From the NCBI GenBank assembly GCA_024710355.1, contig JANJUX010000017.1, forward strand, positions 21,038 to 85,037: a stretch of 64,000 nucleotides of DNA, given 5' to 3'. The first letter of the stretch is position 1. Each line of letters opens with the position of its first letter. This document shows, in pieces, positions 44,153 through 52,126 of this stretch. The notes beneath the pieces are model-generated. The model had not been told where the DNA came from. It saw nothing but the letters and a program-made list of their open reading frames with translations, and did no database searches. Origin of the DNA: Candidatus Rifleibacteriota bacterium. GTDB lineage: Bacteria > Muiribacteriota > Ozemobacteria > Ozemobacterales > Ozemobacteraceae. The position numbers were made by a program, and so were the translations under genes.

Positions 44153-47100
44153 TACATGGCCTCCGGAGCGATTCTGACCTGATTGCGGCCTTTGCTTTTC
44201 GCCACATACAGAGCCCGGTCAGCTTCATCGACGAGCTCTTCCATGCTGAGATTACGCAGATGCAGCGAACTGACACCGATAGAAACCGTCACCTTCATAC
44301 TGAGATTGCGAAAATTATACTCAGCACCCTCGATGGCCTTGCGAATTCGCTCAGCAACGACATAAGCATCTTTGATGCCGGTTTGCGGCAGCAGCAGAGC
44401 TATTTCTTCGCCACCGTAACGGCCCGGGGTATCTACGGCTCTTATGTTTTCTGTCAGGCGCTGGGCAGTTTCTCTGAGAACGTGGTCGCCAGCCTGGTGC
44501 CCGTAGGTGTCATTGAATTTCTTGAAGTGGTCGATGTCGAGCAGCAGCAATGAGAGTTCGAGCTGATACCTTTTCGAACGGCTGATTTCCTTATCCAGGC
44601 TTGCCAGAAAGAAACGGCGCAGATAAAGTTTCGTCAGACCATCGGTGATTGCCTCTTCAAACAGGCGCTGATTTTCGATAATCAGCCCAAGATGATGCCG
44701 CAGAGTGTCCATGAAGTTCTTTTCGTCGTCAGAAAAAACCTTTTTCTCACCGAAGCGGTTGGGGTCAAAAACCAGGTAGACCGCTCCGAATTTGCGGTCT
44801 TCAAAGTAAAGCGGCAGGCTGAGGTAATGTTTGCCGGTATTTTCGTCGGTATCGAGAGTTTCACGGCAGTTGCGCAGAGATGCCCTGGCACAGGCTTTTA
44901 TCGACTCGGTCTCTGCCTGATCCAGACTTTCGGAGAGGTAGAGATCTGATTCATTGTCGTTGCGCCCGACCCAGACTGTTCCGGATGAGATGGCGTTGAG
45001 GTGCTGCTGCAGGTTTTCAGCCGCCAGTTCGAAGATTTCGCGTTGACTGTGAGTAGTTGAAGCCTTTTGCGTCAGGTTGTAAAGCACCGTCAGCTCGGTA
45101 AGACGATTGCGCAGGCGTCTGGTCATCAGATTGAAAATCGTTGACAGTTCGCCGAGTTCATCTTTGGCAAAAACCGGCAGATTGAGCTCAAGATCGCCGT
45201 TACTGATCGCTCTTGCACCATTCGAGAGCACTGAAACCGGGGCAAGAAATTCCTTGATCAGAATGGTAATCAAAAATAACGACGCGGCAAGACTGAAAAA
45301 AAGACCAAGACCGACGAGCATGTATGTAAAATTTATGGTTTCCATGATGCGGTTCCAGCTGAAGCGGGCACCAATCAGAAAATCACTGGCGACAACGCCA
45401 CGCCCAATGGCAACAAGCATTGGCTCGGTGTCGCCATGCATCAGGTCCGATGCGATGTTGTTCGAAAAATTGCTGGCGGCGATAAGGGGCAGAAGGTTTG
45501 CCTTGAATATGGGCGAAAGCTTAGGAATCGTTTCTGAAATGTCATCTTCTTTGAGGATGATGAGCTCGGCAGAACCCTGATGCAGCTGTGCCTGATCGTT
45601 AACCGCCTGACGCAGGTATTTGCGGTCGAGTTCGGTTTTGGCAATGGTCGCTATCGATGCAAACTTTCGGCCATCTCGTGTGACGACGACATCAGAAAAG
45701 ATAAACTTGTGCAGGTTGCTGCCCGGCCAGATAATCTGGTGCATGACACCGGTGCGGCGGGTAACCAGGTCGAAAAGGCCATCGTCAAGAGCGGTGATGC
45801 CGGTGGTGCTCGTCATGTCGCTCGAATCGTTCGCGAGAATACGCATGCCGAGTTCCTGGATAAAGAGGCGGTTGTTGGCGTTGTCACCGGCCAGGTTGTC
45901 GATATCGAACTCGATTTTGCCGTCGAGCCCGATGAGATAATAAGTTTCGAGCTGTTCCGAGCGCACGAATCTGAAAAAAGTCTCGCGCAGGCGGCCTTTG
46001 TCGAGTTCGATCATTTCGGGCAGATTTTTTATCGATTTGAGCCATTCGTTAACGCTGCGGTAATACCCGGAAGTGGAGGAGTCGACCTTTTTGATCAGCT
46101 CTGTCAGGCGGGCTTCGGCTTCTTTGTTGAGCAGAATGCCCTGACTGATAGAAAATCTTATCCCCAGAAAGATGAGAATCGATACCGGCAGCTGCATACA
46201 CATGAAAAACAGGGCCGCCATCTTCTGCCGCAGCGACAAGCCGCTGGTTTTTGTAAGCCGGTAATAGTGAAAAAAGACGAAGGCGGCTGAAAGCAGAAGA
46301 AGAGTGAGCACTATACGTGTTGACTGCAGGTCGTTATCAAAGGCCTCACGCAGCGGGATCGTCGAAAACAGGCTGAAGACACTCGCACTCGAGCTGTCGG
46401 GGTGGGGCTGAACAAAGAGAACCCAGTCTTCAATGAAAAATGGGTTGGCAAGACCATTCTCGAATTGTTTGATAACGTTGCGGGCTACCGGCAGCAAAGG
46501 CTGGTAAGCGATAGCCACCTCGCCGGATGTCTGATCGAAAAAACCGTATGAATTTTCCGGGGTGGCGCCAATATCACGGCTGAGAACCTGCTTGAGGCCA
46601 AAAACCGGTGAAAGACTTTTAAGCGGCACGATCACCGCAAAGCCGCCCAGCGTGTTACTCTTGCGGTTGAAAAAATCCCAGAAAAAGAAAACCTCTGAAG
46701 CGGAAAGGTAGTTGCCGGTTACCTGATTGGGGCTGGTTAAAGCCTGAGACACCGGAAACCCGCGCCCGAGAAGCGGTGCCAGACTGGCAAAAAACTGGGC
46801 GTGCTGTTGCTCGAATTTTTTGATCTGATGCAGAGTCTGCAGGTTGGAACCGGCCGAAAATTCGTCAAAGGCGGTGATGAGAAGGTCGATGAACTTTTCG
46901 ATGTTCTCTGTGCCTGACGCCGGAATACTGATCACACTGCCAGGTAAAACCTGCCCGCGGTCATTCCAGATGATGATCGACGAATTGGCCGGAATATCCT
47001 GGAGTAAATTGCGGATCAGGGTGGGGTGTTGAGCTTTTTCGACGTATGCTTTTTTGTATGTGTCGCGAAAGCTCTGAAATAGCTGCTGAAAAATCTGCCG

Positions 47101-47316
47101 GTTTGTCGACTTGACGCTGAAAGAACTGAGTTCACGCTGGTAGGCGTTGACCATCGAACTGCGGTTGCGCTGAAAATTGTCTTCGAGATAGAGGCGATAG
47201 GTGTGATAATAGATCAGCAGCGGCAGGGCCGCAAAAAAGACAAACAGAAACACCCACACCTGCGGTTCATTCAGGCGTGACTTGAAACTCTTCTCATCGA
47301 CTGGATTCTGTGCCAT
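44152..47316 (-). CDS. Membrane diguanylate cyclase (sensor-HAMP-GAF-GGDEF)
   Basis: A 1054-aa protein. A helix at ~20-39, a large extracytoplasmic region, two hydrophobic segments (~330-380), a second sensor region, a helix ~660-685 and a HAMP domain (~690-745) precede a GAF-like region (~770-890) and the GGDEF domain (~900-1054). The active motif is GGEEI (~967-971), and RAVD five residues earlier is an I-site, so product inhibition is expected. It makes cyclic di-GMP. It is first in the run with prepilins and a phosphatase-like protein, suggesting control of surface appendages. Confidence 0.9.
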   Translation of the reverse strand: MAQNPVDEKSFKSRLNEPQVWVFLFVFFAALPLLIYYHTYRLYLEDNFQRNRSSMVNAYQRELSSFSVKSTNRQIFQQLFQSFRDTYKKAYVEKAQHPTLIRNLLQDIPANSSIIIWNDRGQVLPGSVISIPASGTENIEKFIDLLITAFDEFSAGSNLQTLHQIKKFEQQHAQFFASLAPLLGRGFPVSQALTSPNQVTGNYLSASEVFFFWDFFNRKSNTLGGFAVIVPLKSLSPVFGLKQVLSRDIGATPENSYGFFDQTSGEVAIAYQPLLPVARNVIKQFENGLANPFFIEDWVLFVQPHPDSSSASVFSLFSTIPLREAFDNDLQSTRIVLTLLLLSAAFVFFHYYRLTKTSGLSLRQKMAALFFMCMQLPVSILIFLGIRFSISQGILLNKEAEARLTELIKKVDSSTSGYYRSVNEWLKSIKNLPEMIELDKGRLRETFFRFVRSEQLETYYLIGLDGKIEFDIDNLAGDNANNRLFIQELGMRILANDSSDMTSTTGITALDDGLFDLVTRRTGVMHQIIWPGSNLHKFIFSDVVVTRDGRKFASIATIAKTELDRKYLRQAVNDQAQLHQGSAELIILKEDDISETIPKLSPIFKANLLPLIAASNFSNNIASDLMHGDTEPMLVAIGRGVVASDFLIGARFSWNRIMETINFTYMLVGLGLFFSLAASLFLITILIKEFLAPVSVLSNGARAISNGDLELNLPVFAKDELGELSTIFNLMTRRLRNRLTELTVLYNLTQKASTTHSQREIFELAAENLQQHLNAISSGTVWVGRNDNESDLYLSESLDQAETESIKACARASLRNCRETLDTDENTGKHYLSLPLYFEDRKFGAVYLVFDPNRFGEKKVFSDDEKNFMDTLRHHLGLIIENQRLFEEAITDGLTKLYLRRFFLASLDKEISRSKRYQLELSLLLLDIDHFKKFNDTYGHQAGDHVLRETAQRLTENIRAVDTPGRYGGEEIALLLPQTGIKDAYVVAERIRKAIEGAEYNFRNLSMKVTVSIGVSSLHLRNLSMEELVDEADRALYVAKSKGRNQVRIAPEAM

Positions 47317-47388
47317 TTTTTTTCTGGATTTTAGGACCGCTGCATGATAGAGAATAATACAGGTATTTATAACATCAGGAGGATAAAA

Positions 47389-48090
47389 ATGTCTATTGGC
47401 AATAAATATTTGCTCATTATGACGACTGCACTGCTTTGCATTTTTGCAACCTCAGCTTCGGCTCTTTCGATAAGAGTTCTCGAAGGTGGAATTCCGATAA
47501 TTGAACCCCGAAAAATGATGGAAGACGGACTGCGCCTCGGTAACACCGAATTATTGCGTCAGGCCTGGCGTCATTATGAAGATTCAGTAACCCTGCCCGA
47601 AGGCATCGGAAACGGTTATCTCGAACTCGGCCGCATCTATTTCTACCTGTCGCTGCTCGGTTCTTCAAATGATTCCGATTATAACCTCGCCGAGCATTTT
47701 GCCAGACAGGCAATCGCCGATAACCCGGAAAATGCCGACGCACACCACGCTCTCGGCCTGATTCTTGCCGGTCGCGGCGCTTTTCTCGATGCTTTCGAAG
47801 AACTTACCCTCGCTCTGCACCTGAATCCGACCAATGAATTTCTGCTTGTCGACCTGGCATCGCTGCATCTTGCCCTGCATCAGCCGGTCAAGACCATTGA
47901 ATATCTTGAAGGCCGATCGCACAAAAGCGGCTGGGCCTACGTCGTGCTCGCCATGGCCTGGTCGCAGCAGAACCAGAAAGGCAAAGCGATTCTGAATCTG
48001 CTCAAAGCCCGAAAAATGGGCTTCGGCGGCTACTGGATCGACACCATGCTCGCTCAGCTCGCCGAAGAATTCAGACTCCCCCTGAAATAA
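47389..48090 (+). CDS. Secreted TPR protein
   Basis: A 233-aa exported protein. Start at ATG 47389 behind AGGAGG (47378-47383), not the upstream frame at 47344. Signal peptide ~1-26 (ends ATSASALS). TPR-like pairs are visible: HFARQAIADNPENADAHHAL, FEELTLALHLNPTNEFLL, and a C-terminal KAILNLLKARKMG. Divergent from the cyclase gene. Binding partner unknown. Confidence 0.78.
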   Translation: MSIGNKYLLIMTTALLCIFATSASALSIRVLEGGIPIIEPRKMMEDGLRLGNTELLRQAWRHYEDSVTLPEGIGNGYLELGRIYFYLSLLGSSNDSDYNLAEHFARQAIADNPENADAHHALGLILAGRGAFLDAFEELTLALHLNPTNEFLLVDLASLHLALHQPVKTIEYLEGRSHKSGWAYVVLAMAWSQQNQKGKAILNLLKARKMGFGGYWIDTMLAQLAEEFRLPLK

Positions 48091-48112
48091 TCGTCATCCA
48101 CGCATACCGTTA

Positions 48113-48146
48113 GATGCCCGCTTGCGCGGGCATCTTGCTTTTTATA
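48113..48146 (+). terminator. Rho-independent terminator
   Basis: A perfect 9-bp stem GATGCCCGC (48113-48121) and GCGGGCATC (48126-48134) around a TTGC loop, followed by TTGCTTTTTAT. It ends the TPR gene transcript. Confidence 0.92.
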
Positions 48147-48166
48147 CCTTCATACCATGACGTTTT

Positions 48167-48730
48167 TTATGTGATGTTGCGGTAAACGAAAATCAGCAGA
48201 AAAGCTCCGCCGATGGCAAGCAGAACCGTTGTCAGCGGGTTCATGTTATACTGATATTTGAGCTTTTCCACCGGGGTTGGGTTGTATTCTGTCCAGCGCA
48301 GCATGTCTTTAACGTGGTCGCGGTATTTTTCGATATTGCCGTAGCGCGACGTCGTCTTACCCATCAGCCGGTGTTCATGATACATGAACGTTACGGTCTT
48401 CTCACCTTCCAGAACGCCGTGCAGGTCGCAATACCACTGGTAATCATCACGGCTTACCGACACGAGATAATATTTGCAGTCACGTGTGGGCGGCACAAGC
48501 TGCTCGGCAAAGTATTTCCGGTCTATCAGTGACATGGTAACCGTCTGATGATTAGCCCAGGAGGGAAGGCCGGAATCGTTTTCGGCGAGAAACTTTGCCG
48601 TGGCCTCATTGAGCATTTTCAGGTTGGCCCGGCATTTGTTGTTGATGAGCTTGCCGGTATCTTCGGCATGCAGATTCGGTGCATTCAGGCACATAAACAC
48701 CCATAGCAGTAACAAAACTGTCTTTTTCAA
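48167..48730 (-). CDS. Secreted protein with pilin-head-like N-terminus and C-terminal anchor
   Basis: A 187-aa protein with signal peptide ~1-22 (LHAEDTG). The mature start CRANLKMLNEATAKFLAEN matches the post-helix segment of many bacterial pseudopilins (C-x-A-N-x-K/L...A...), but there is no class III leader or pilin helix. A membrane helix at ~166-183 ends the protein (VLLAIGGAFLLIFVYRNIT). Conserved cysteines at CKYY and YQWYCDLHG. Function unknown; membrane-tethered pilin-like head is my inference. Confidence 0.68.
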   Translation of the reverse strand: MKKTVLLLLWVFMCLNAPNLHAEDTGKLINNKCRANLKMLNEATAKFLAENDSGLPSWANHQTVTMSLIDRKYFAEQLVPPTRDCKYYLVSVSRDDYQWYCDLHGVLEGEKTVTFMYHEHRLMGKTTSRYGNIEKYRDHVKDMLRWTEYNPTPVEKLKYQYNMNPLTTVLLAIGGAFLLIFVYRNIT

Positions 48731-48756
48731 TACATATCCCCCTGAATAACTTCAAC

Positions 48757-48785
48757 TTGATTTTGCCAGAAGATGCTGGTAAAAT
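48757..48785 (+). promoter_or_regulatory. Promoter of tRNA-Arg
   Basis: TTGATT (48757-48762), 17-bp spacer, TAAAAT (48780-48785). Initiation near 48792 would place the start about 9 bases before the mature tRNA. Confidence 0.75.
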
Positions 48786-48800
48786 GCAACCATTAAAGCT

Positions 48801-48874
48801 GCGCCTATAGCTCAGGTGGATAGAGCACAGGATTCCTAATCCTGGGGTCCCAGGTTCGAGTCCTGGTAGGCGCG
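48801..48874 (+). tRNA. tRNA-Arg (anticodon CCT)
   Basis: A 74-nt cloverleaf. Acceptor GCGCCTA/TAGGCGC, D arm GCTC...GAGC, anticodon stem CAGGA/TCCTG with loop TTCCTAA (anticodon CCT, reading AGG), T arm CCAGG-TTCGAGT-CCTGG, discriminator G. CCA is not encoded. Six T follow at once and can act as terminator. Confidence 0.96.
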
Positions 48875-48948
48875 TTTTTTATTTCCCGAAAACTTTGTCA
48901 ACGTCTGGTCGTATTATTACCCTGTCGTCATTTCGCGGTTTTTAGGCC

Positions 48949-48977
48949 TTGACGGTTCGGGTTTTATTTCTTAAAAT
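48949..48977 (+). promoter_or_regulatory. Promoter of the secreted two-gene operon
   Basis: TTGACG (48949-48954), 17-bp spacer, TAAAAT (48972-48977). Leader of about 30 nt carries GGAGG before ATG 49015. Confidence 0.75.
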
Positions 48978-49014
48978 TGTTGTACATTACGTTATAAGCG
49001 TTCTGGAGGTCGAA

Positions 49015-49821
49015 ATGAAACGAAATCTGCTTCTCGGCGTGTTGCTGCTTCTCGCAGCGCTGACTTCCGGTAGTGCTTTCGCCGCAGACGGCGAAGGTTT
49101 TGTGCCTGCCTGGCAGGTCGGCGATCGCTGGGTTCTCGAAGCCTCTTATCGCGATCTTAAATCCGAAGGCGACGTCTGGCTGCCGCCGGTCAACTGGGTC
49201 TTCAAGGTTCGCGCCCGCAAAGAACTCAATGGCCAGGAATGCTATGTTCTGCATGTCTATGCCCGTGGCGGCGAAGTGAAGAACCAGGCCGTTCTCTATC
49301 TTGCAACTGCAGACCTACGCCCGGTCAGGGTTCTCGATATTTTCCCGACTGCCGAAGGTATGAAATATTCTGAAAGAGACGTCGACCCCAACAGCTCAGA
49401 ACCACTTGTCGCCGAAGATACGGTCGTCCCCTACGACCTGCCGGCGTTTCCGATAACCCGCGCCAATAACGCAGTTCAGGGCGCTGATGGCTTTTCTGCC
49501 TATCGCGGTCAGTCACTCGCGAAGAAGTTCGCAAAAATCCGCAATATCGGCGGCCTTTCGTTCAAGCGCACCGTCGCCCAGAAAAACAAGGCACCCGATA
49601 AGCAGCATGCCGATACTTTTGCCGCTTACCGCTCGCGCGGTGCCACCTATCAGGTCGAAATCGAGGAATCCCGCGCCGGTACCAATCTTACTCAGCTCTG
49701 GCAGCAGGGCTCGCCCTGGGCCGTTTCCTCAGAAAATCGTGAACGCAAAGTCAGGCTGGTTCCGCCTTCTGCTCCGACACCGCTGCCCGAGTCCGGCCGC
49801 AACAACGGAGGTGAATACTGA
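49015..49821 (+). CDS. Secreted protein of unknown function, partner of transglutaminase-like gene
   Basis: A 268-aa exported protein; ATG 49015 with GGAGG 5 bases upstream. Signal peptide ~1-24 (SGSAFAADG). The mature part starts with FVPAWQVGDRWVLEA, a beta-rich 'W-x-V-G-D-x-W' opening, and alternating strands follow to ~120. The C-terminal third is charged and ends in a Pro/Ser tail. The stop overlaps the next ATG (TGATG), so the two proteins are made together. I do not recognise the family. Confidence 0.75.
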   Translation: MKRNLLLGVLLLLAALTSGSAFAADGEGFVPAWQVGDRWVLEASYRDLKSEGDVWLPPVNWVFKVRARKELNGQECYVLHVYARGGEVKNQAVLYLATADLRPVRVLDIFPTAEGMKYSERDVDPNSSEPLVAEDTVVPYDLPAFPITRANNAVQGADGFSAYRGQSLAKKFAKIRNIGGLSFKRTVAQKNKAPDKQHADTFAAYRSRGATYQVEIEESRAGTNLTQLWQQGSPWAVSSENRERKVRLVPPSAPTPLPESGRNNGGEY

Positions 49822-50807
49822 TGAAAAAGCTCATACTCATAGTTGCATTACTGGTTGTAACCGCTCCGTTCGCCGCCATTGCCAATGATGGCTCTGCCAA
49901 AGGCGAAATCAAGCCGGCCCCCTGGTCCGGTGACTGGTGGTCACGCAAAAAAGGCTTTCTGGTAAAGGGCTGGCCCGGCCATAGTCCGTCGCCATTCGAA
50001 AAATACGACGCCTATGCCCAGTCGCGCACCGGCAAAAACCCCGGCACCCACGCCTGGGAATCGGACGTGCGCAATCATCACTACAATCCCAACGCCGAAA
50101 GCTGGGAAGGCCACTGCAACGGCTGGTCTGCAGCTTCTATTCTTACCCCGGAGCCGACCATTGCCCGCAACCGTAACGGCATTGAATTCAAGACTGCTGA
50201 TCAGAAGGGTATTCTCTCTGAAATCTATATGAATACCTATTGTAACTTCTATGGCAACCGCAATTGGGGCAATTCCGGTGATGATCCCGATGATATTTAT
50301 CCCGACGAATTTCATCGCCTGCTGATCAATTACCTTGCTTCTGGTAAAAGTGCCATGATCTGCGACATCGAAGCTGGCCGCATGGTCTGGAACTTCCCGA
50401 TCTACAAATTCGAATCGACCTGGACCACCGGCTGGTTCGACGATCGCAAACTCAAAGTCACCACCACCTGCTGGTATGTTAATGATGACGTACATCCAGA
50501 CTACGTTGGCTGCAAGTGGTTTACGGTCAGATATACCTATAATCTGATCCTCGACCAGAATAACAACATTGTTTCCGGCGAATGGACCGGTGAATCACGC
50601 AAGAACCACCCCGACTTCGTCTGGGTTCCGACTTCCGATGCGCCGAATCCGCAGAATTCGAATCTTGAAAACCCGAGATTCGACCCGAAGCTGGTTAAAG
50701 AAATCTGCGAAGGCCCGGCCCGCCAGGATACCCGCAGTGGTGGCGATGTCAGAAATCCCGATATGTTGATCATGGAAGCAGGCCTGAACCCAGCCGACCT
50801 CTTCTAA
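49821..50807 (+). CDS. Secreted transglutaminase-elicitor-like protein
   Basis: A 328-aa exported protein with signal peptide ~1-21. The core SWEGHCNGWSAAS (Cys99) and NHPDFVWVP (His263), with MVWNFPIY between, are the hallmarks of TGase_elicitor-type transglutaminases known from Phytophthora GP42 and marine bacteria. Cys99 is the presumed nucleophile and His263 the partner; this is inference from pattern memory. Such enzymes cross-link Gln and Lys side chains outside the cell. No downstream gene within the operon; a terminator follows. Confidence 0.65.
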   Translation: MKKLILIVALLVVTAPFAAIANDGSAKGEIKPAPWSGDWWSRKKGFLVKGWPGHSPSPFEKYDAYAQSRTGKNPGTHAWESDVRNHHYNPNAESWEGHCNGWSAASILTPEPTIARNRNGIEFKTADQKGILSEIYMNTYCNFYGNRNWGNSGDDPDDIYPDEFHRLLINYLASGKSAMICDIEAGRMVWNFPIYKFESTWTTGWFDDRKLKVTTTCWYVNDDVHPDYVGCKWFTVRYTYNLILDQNNNIVSGEWTGESRKNHPDFVWVPTSDAPNPQNSNLENPRFDPKLVKEICEGPARQDTRSGGDVRNPDMLIMEAGLNPADLF

Positions 50808-50823
50808 AAACCTTTCACAATCA

Positions 50824-50857
50824 GGGCTGCAGCCAACCGTGCCGCAGCCCTTTTTAT
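50824..50857 (+). terminator. Rho-independent terminator
   Basis: Stem GGGCTGC (50824-50830) with GCAGCCC (50844-50850), then TTTTTATTT. Ends the transglutaminase-like operon. Confidence 0.92.
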
Positions 50858-50910
50858 TTCGCATTTTTTGGTGAGCCAGACGGCTTCGTATGATAAAATT
50901 GTCAGGTAAC

Positions 50911-51408
50911 ATGAAAAGCGGCCTGTTGAAAAGCTTGCTGAAACTGCGCAGCAGGGCGGCCATGACTTTTGTCGAAGTCATGATTGCCGGCCTGCTGATG
51001 ACTGTTGTCTTCATCATCGGCTGGACAATATCGAGCAGCTTTACCGGGGTTTCAAAGGTGCGCAATTACGAAAACGCCATCTTCCTGGCCAACCAGGCTG
51101 TCGAGGCTATTCGTGCCGCCCGCTCCTCCGAACTTGGCACCGACGGTGATCCGGGGCACAACACGCTGCTTGCCGACTTCAAAGCCGCCGATAACCAGTA
51201 TGACAATAACCCCGACGGCTTCGTTCCTGTTGTTAAAATCGGCGGTGTCGAATATATGCGCACCATCAGCATTAAAGACGTCCCTTCATCGAGCAAAGAT
51301 TTCCCTTCCGGTCTGAAGCTTGTCCGTGTCAACGTCTCCTGGAAATCTACAGACGACGGCAAGCCCGTCGAATTCGAAGTCGTTACGACACACAGCGACC
51401 AGTGGTGA
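50911..51408 (+). CDS. Minor pilin-like protein, PilV/GspI position
   Basis: A ~165-aa prepilin. Start is ATG 50911 or in-frame ATG 50890; neither has a strong ribosome site. Leader ends SRAA|MTFVEVMIAGLLM, with Ala at -1, Met at +1 and Glu at +5, followed by a hydrophobic helix. The head starts with NAIFLANQAVEAIRAARSSE, like GspI/PilV. First of a pilin-pilin-PilX-giant protein series. An extended -10-like TGATAAAAT lies at 50891-50899, very near the start. Confidence 0.8.
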   Translation: MKSGLLKSLLKLRSRAAMTFVEVMIAGLLMTVVFIIGWTISSSFTGVSKVRNYENAIFLANQAVEAIRAARSSELGTDGDPGHNTLLADFKAADNQYDNNPDGFVPVVKIGGVEYMRTISIKDVPSSSKDFPSGLKLVRVNVSWKSTDDGKPVEFEVVTTHSDQW

Positions 51409-51412
51409 AGCC

Positions 51413-52126
51413 ATGATCAGAGTAAAAAGCCGTCGCCGTGCCGTAACCCTGATGGAAATCATCATCGTTGCCGGGCTTTTTGCATTGCTGATGCTGGTGA
51501 TTTACCGCCTGTTCTTTGCCGAAGTTCGTACCATAAAGACGGCACTCGAACATATCGGTGTCAATGAGAGTGCCCGTCGCCTGTTTGCCCATCTCGGCAA
51601 TGATATCCGCAATGCCAACTGGGTCGAATACCCGATTCAGACAAACCGGCAGACGGTCGACAAGCTGATGTACACTAACGAGGGCAAAATACTGGTGCTG
51701 CGCCGACAGGTGTTTGACTTTGCAGTCAAACCACCGGCTCCGGAGTTTCTACGCGAAGAGATCATCGAATATCAGCTGCGCAAATGTGATGACGGAACCA
51801 GCGATCTTTTCCGGATTGCCAAGGGCGATCTGCCCGGCATACCGGGTGGCGTGCGCGAAAAAAAAGTCTGCGACGGTATCAGAGAGATGCTGGTGTTCAC
51901 CACCAACCGCAAGCCGGTCAATCTCAAGTCTTTTTCGCCCTCTTTACCGTTCAAGAGCCTTATTACTCCAGAGCCTTACGAACTTGACGGCACCGGGCCA
52001 TATCTGGTGCATGTCAGCGCCTCGCTCGTCAGAAAAGGTGATCCGCGTGATGCATCCGAGCGCATTGCACACCGCGTGCGCACCTGTTTCAACATCAGGG
52101 GCAAGCTGAACGGAGTGCACCCATGA
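51413..52126 (+). CDS. Minor pilin-like protein, PilW/GspJ position
   Basis: A 237-aa prepilin; ATG 51413, 4 bp after the previous stop. The leader reads KSRRRA|VTLMEIIIVAGLF (Ala at -1, Glu at +5) with helix to ~32. The head has NESARRLFAHLGNDIRNANW, the PilW/GspJ signature region. The last 4 bp overlap the next gene (ATGA). Expected to be processed by PilD and to join a pilus tip complex. Confidence 0.82.
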   Translation: MIRVKSRRRAVTLMEIIIVAGLFALLMLVIYRLFFAEVRTIKTALEHIGVNESARRLFAHLGNDIRNANWVEYPIQTNRQTVDKLMYTNEGKILVLRRQVFDFAVKPPAPEFLREEIIEYQLRKCDDGTSDLFRIAKGDLPGIPGGVREKKVCDGIREMLVFTTNRKPVNLKSFSPSLPFKSLITPEPYELDGTGPYLVHVSASLVRKGDPRDASERIAHRVRTCFNIRGKLNGVHP

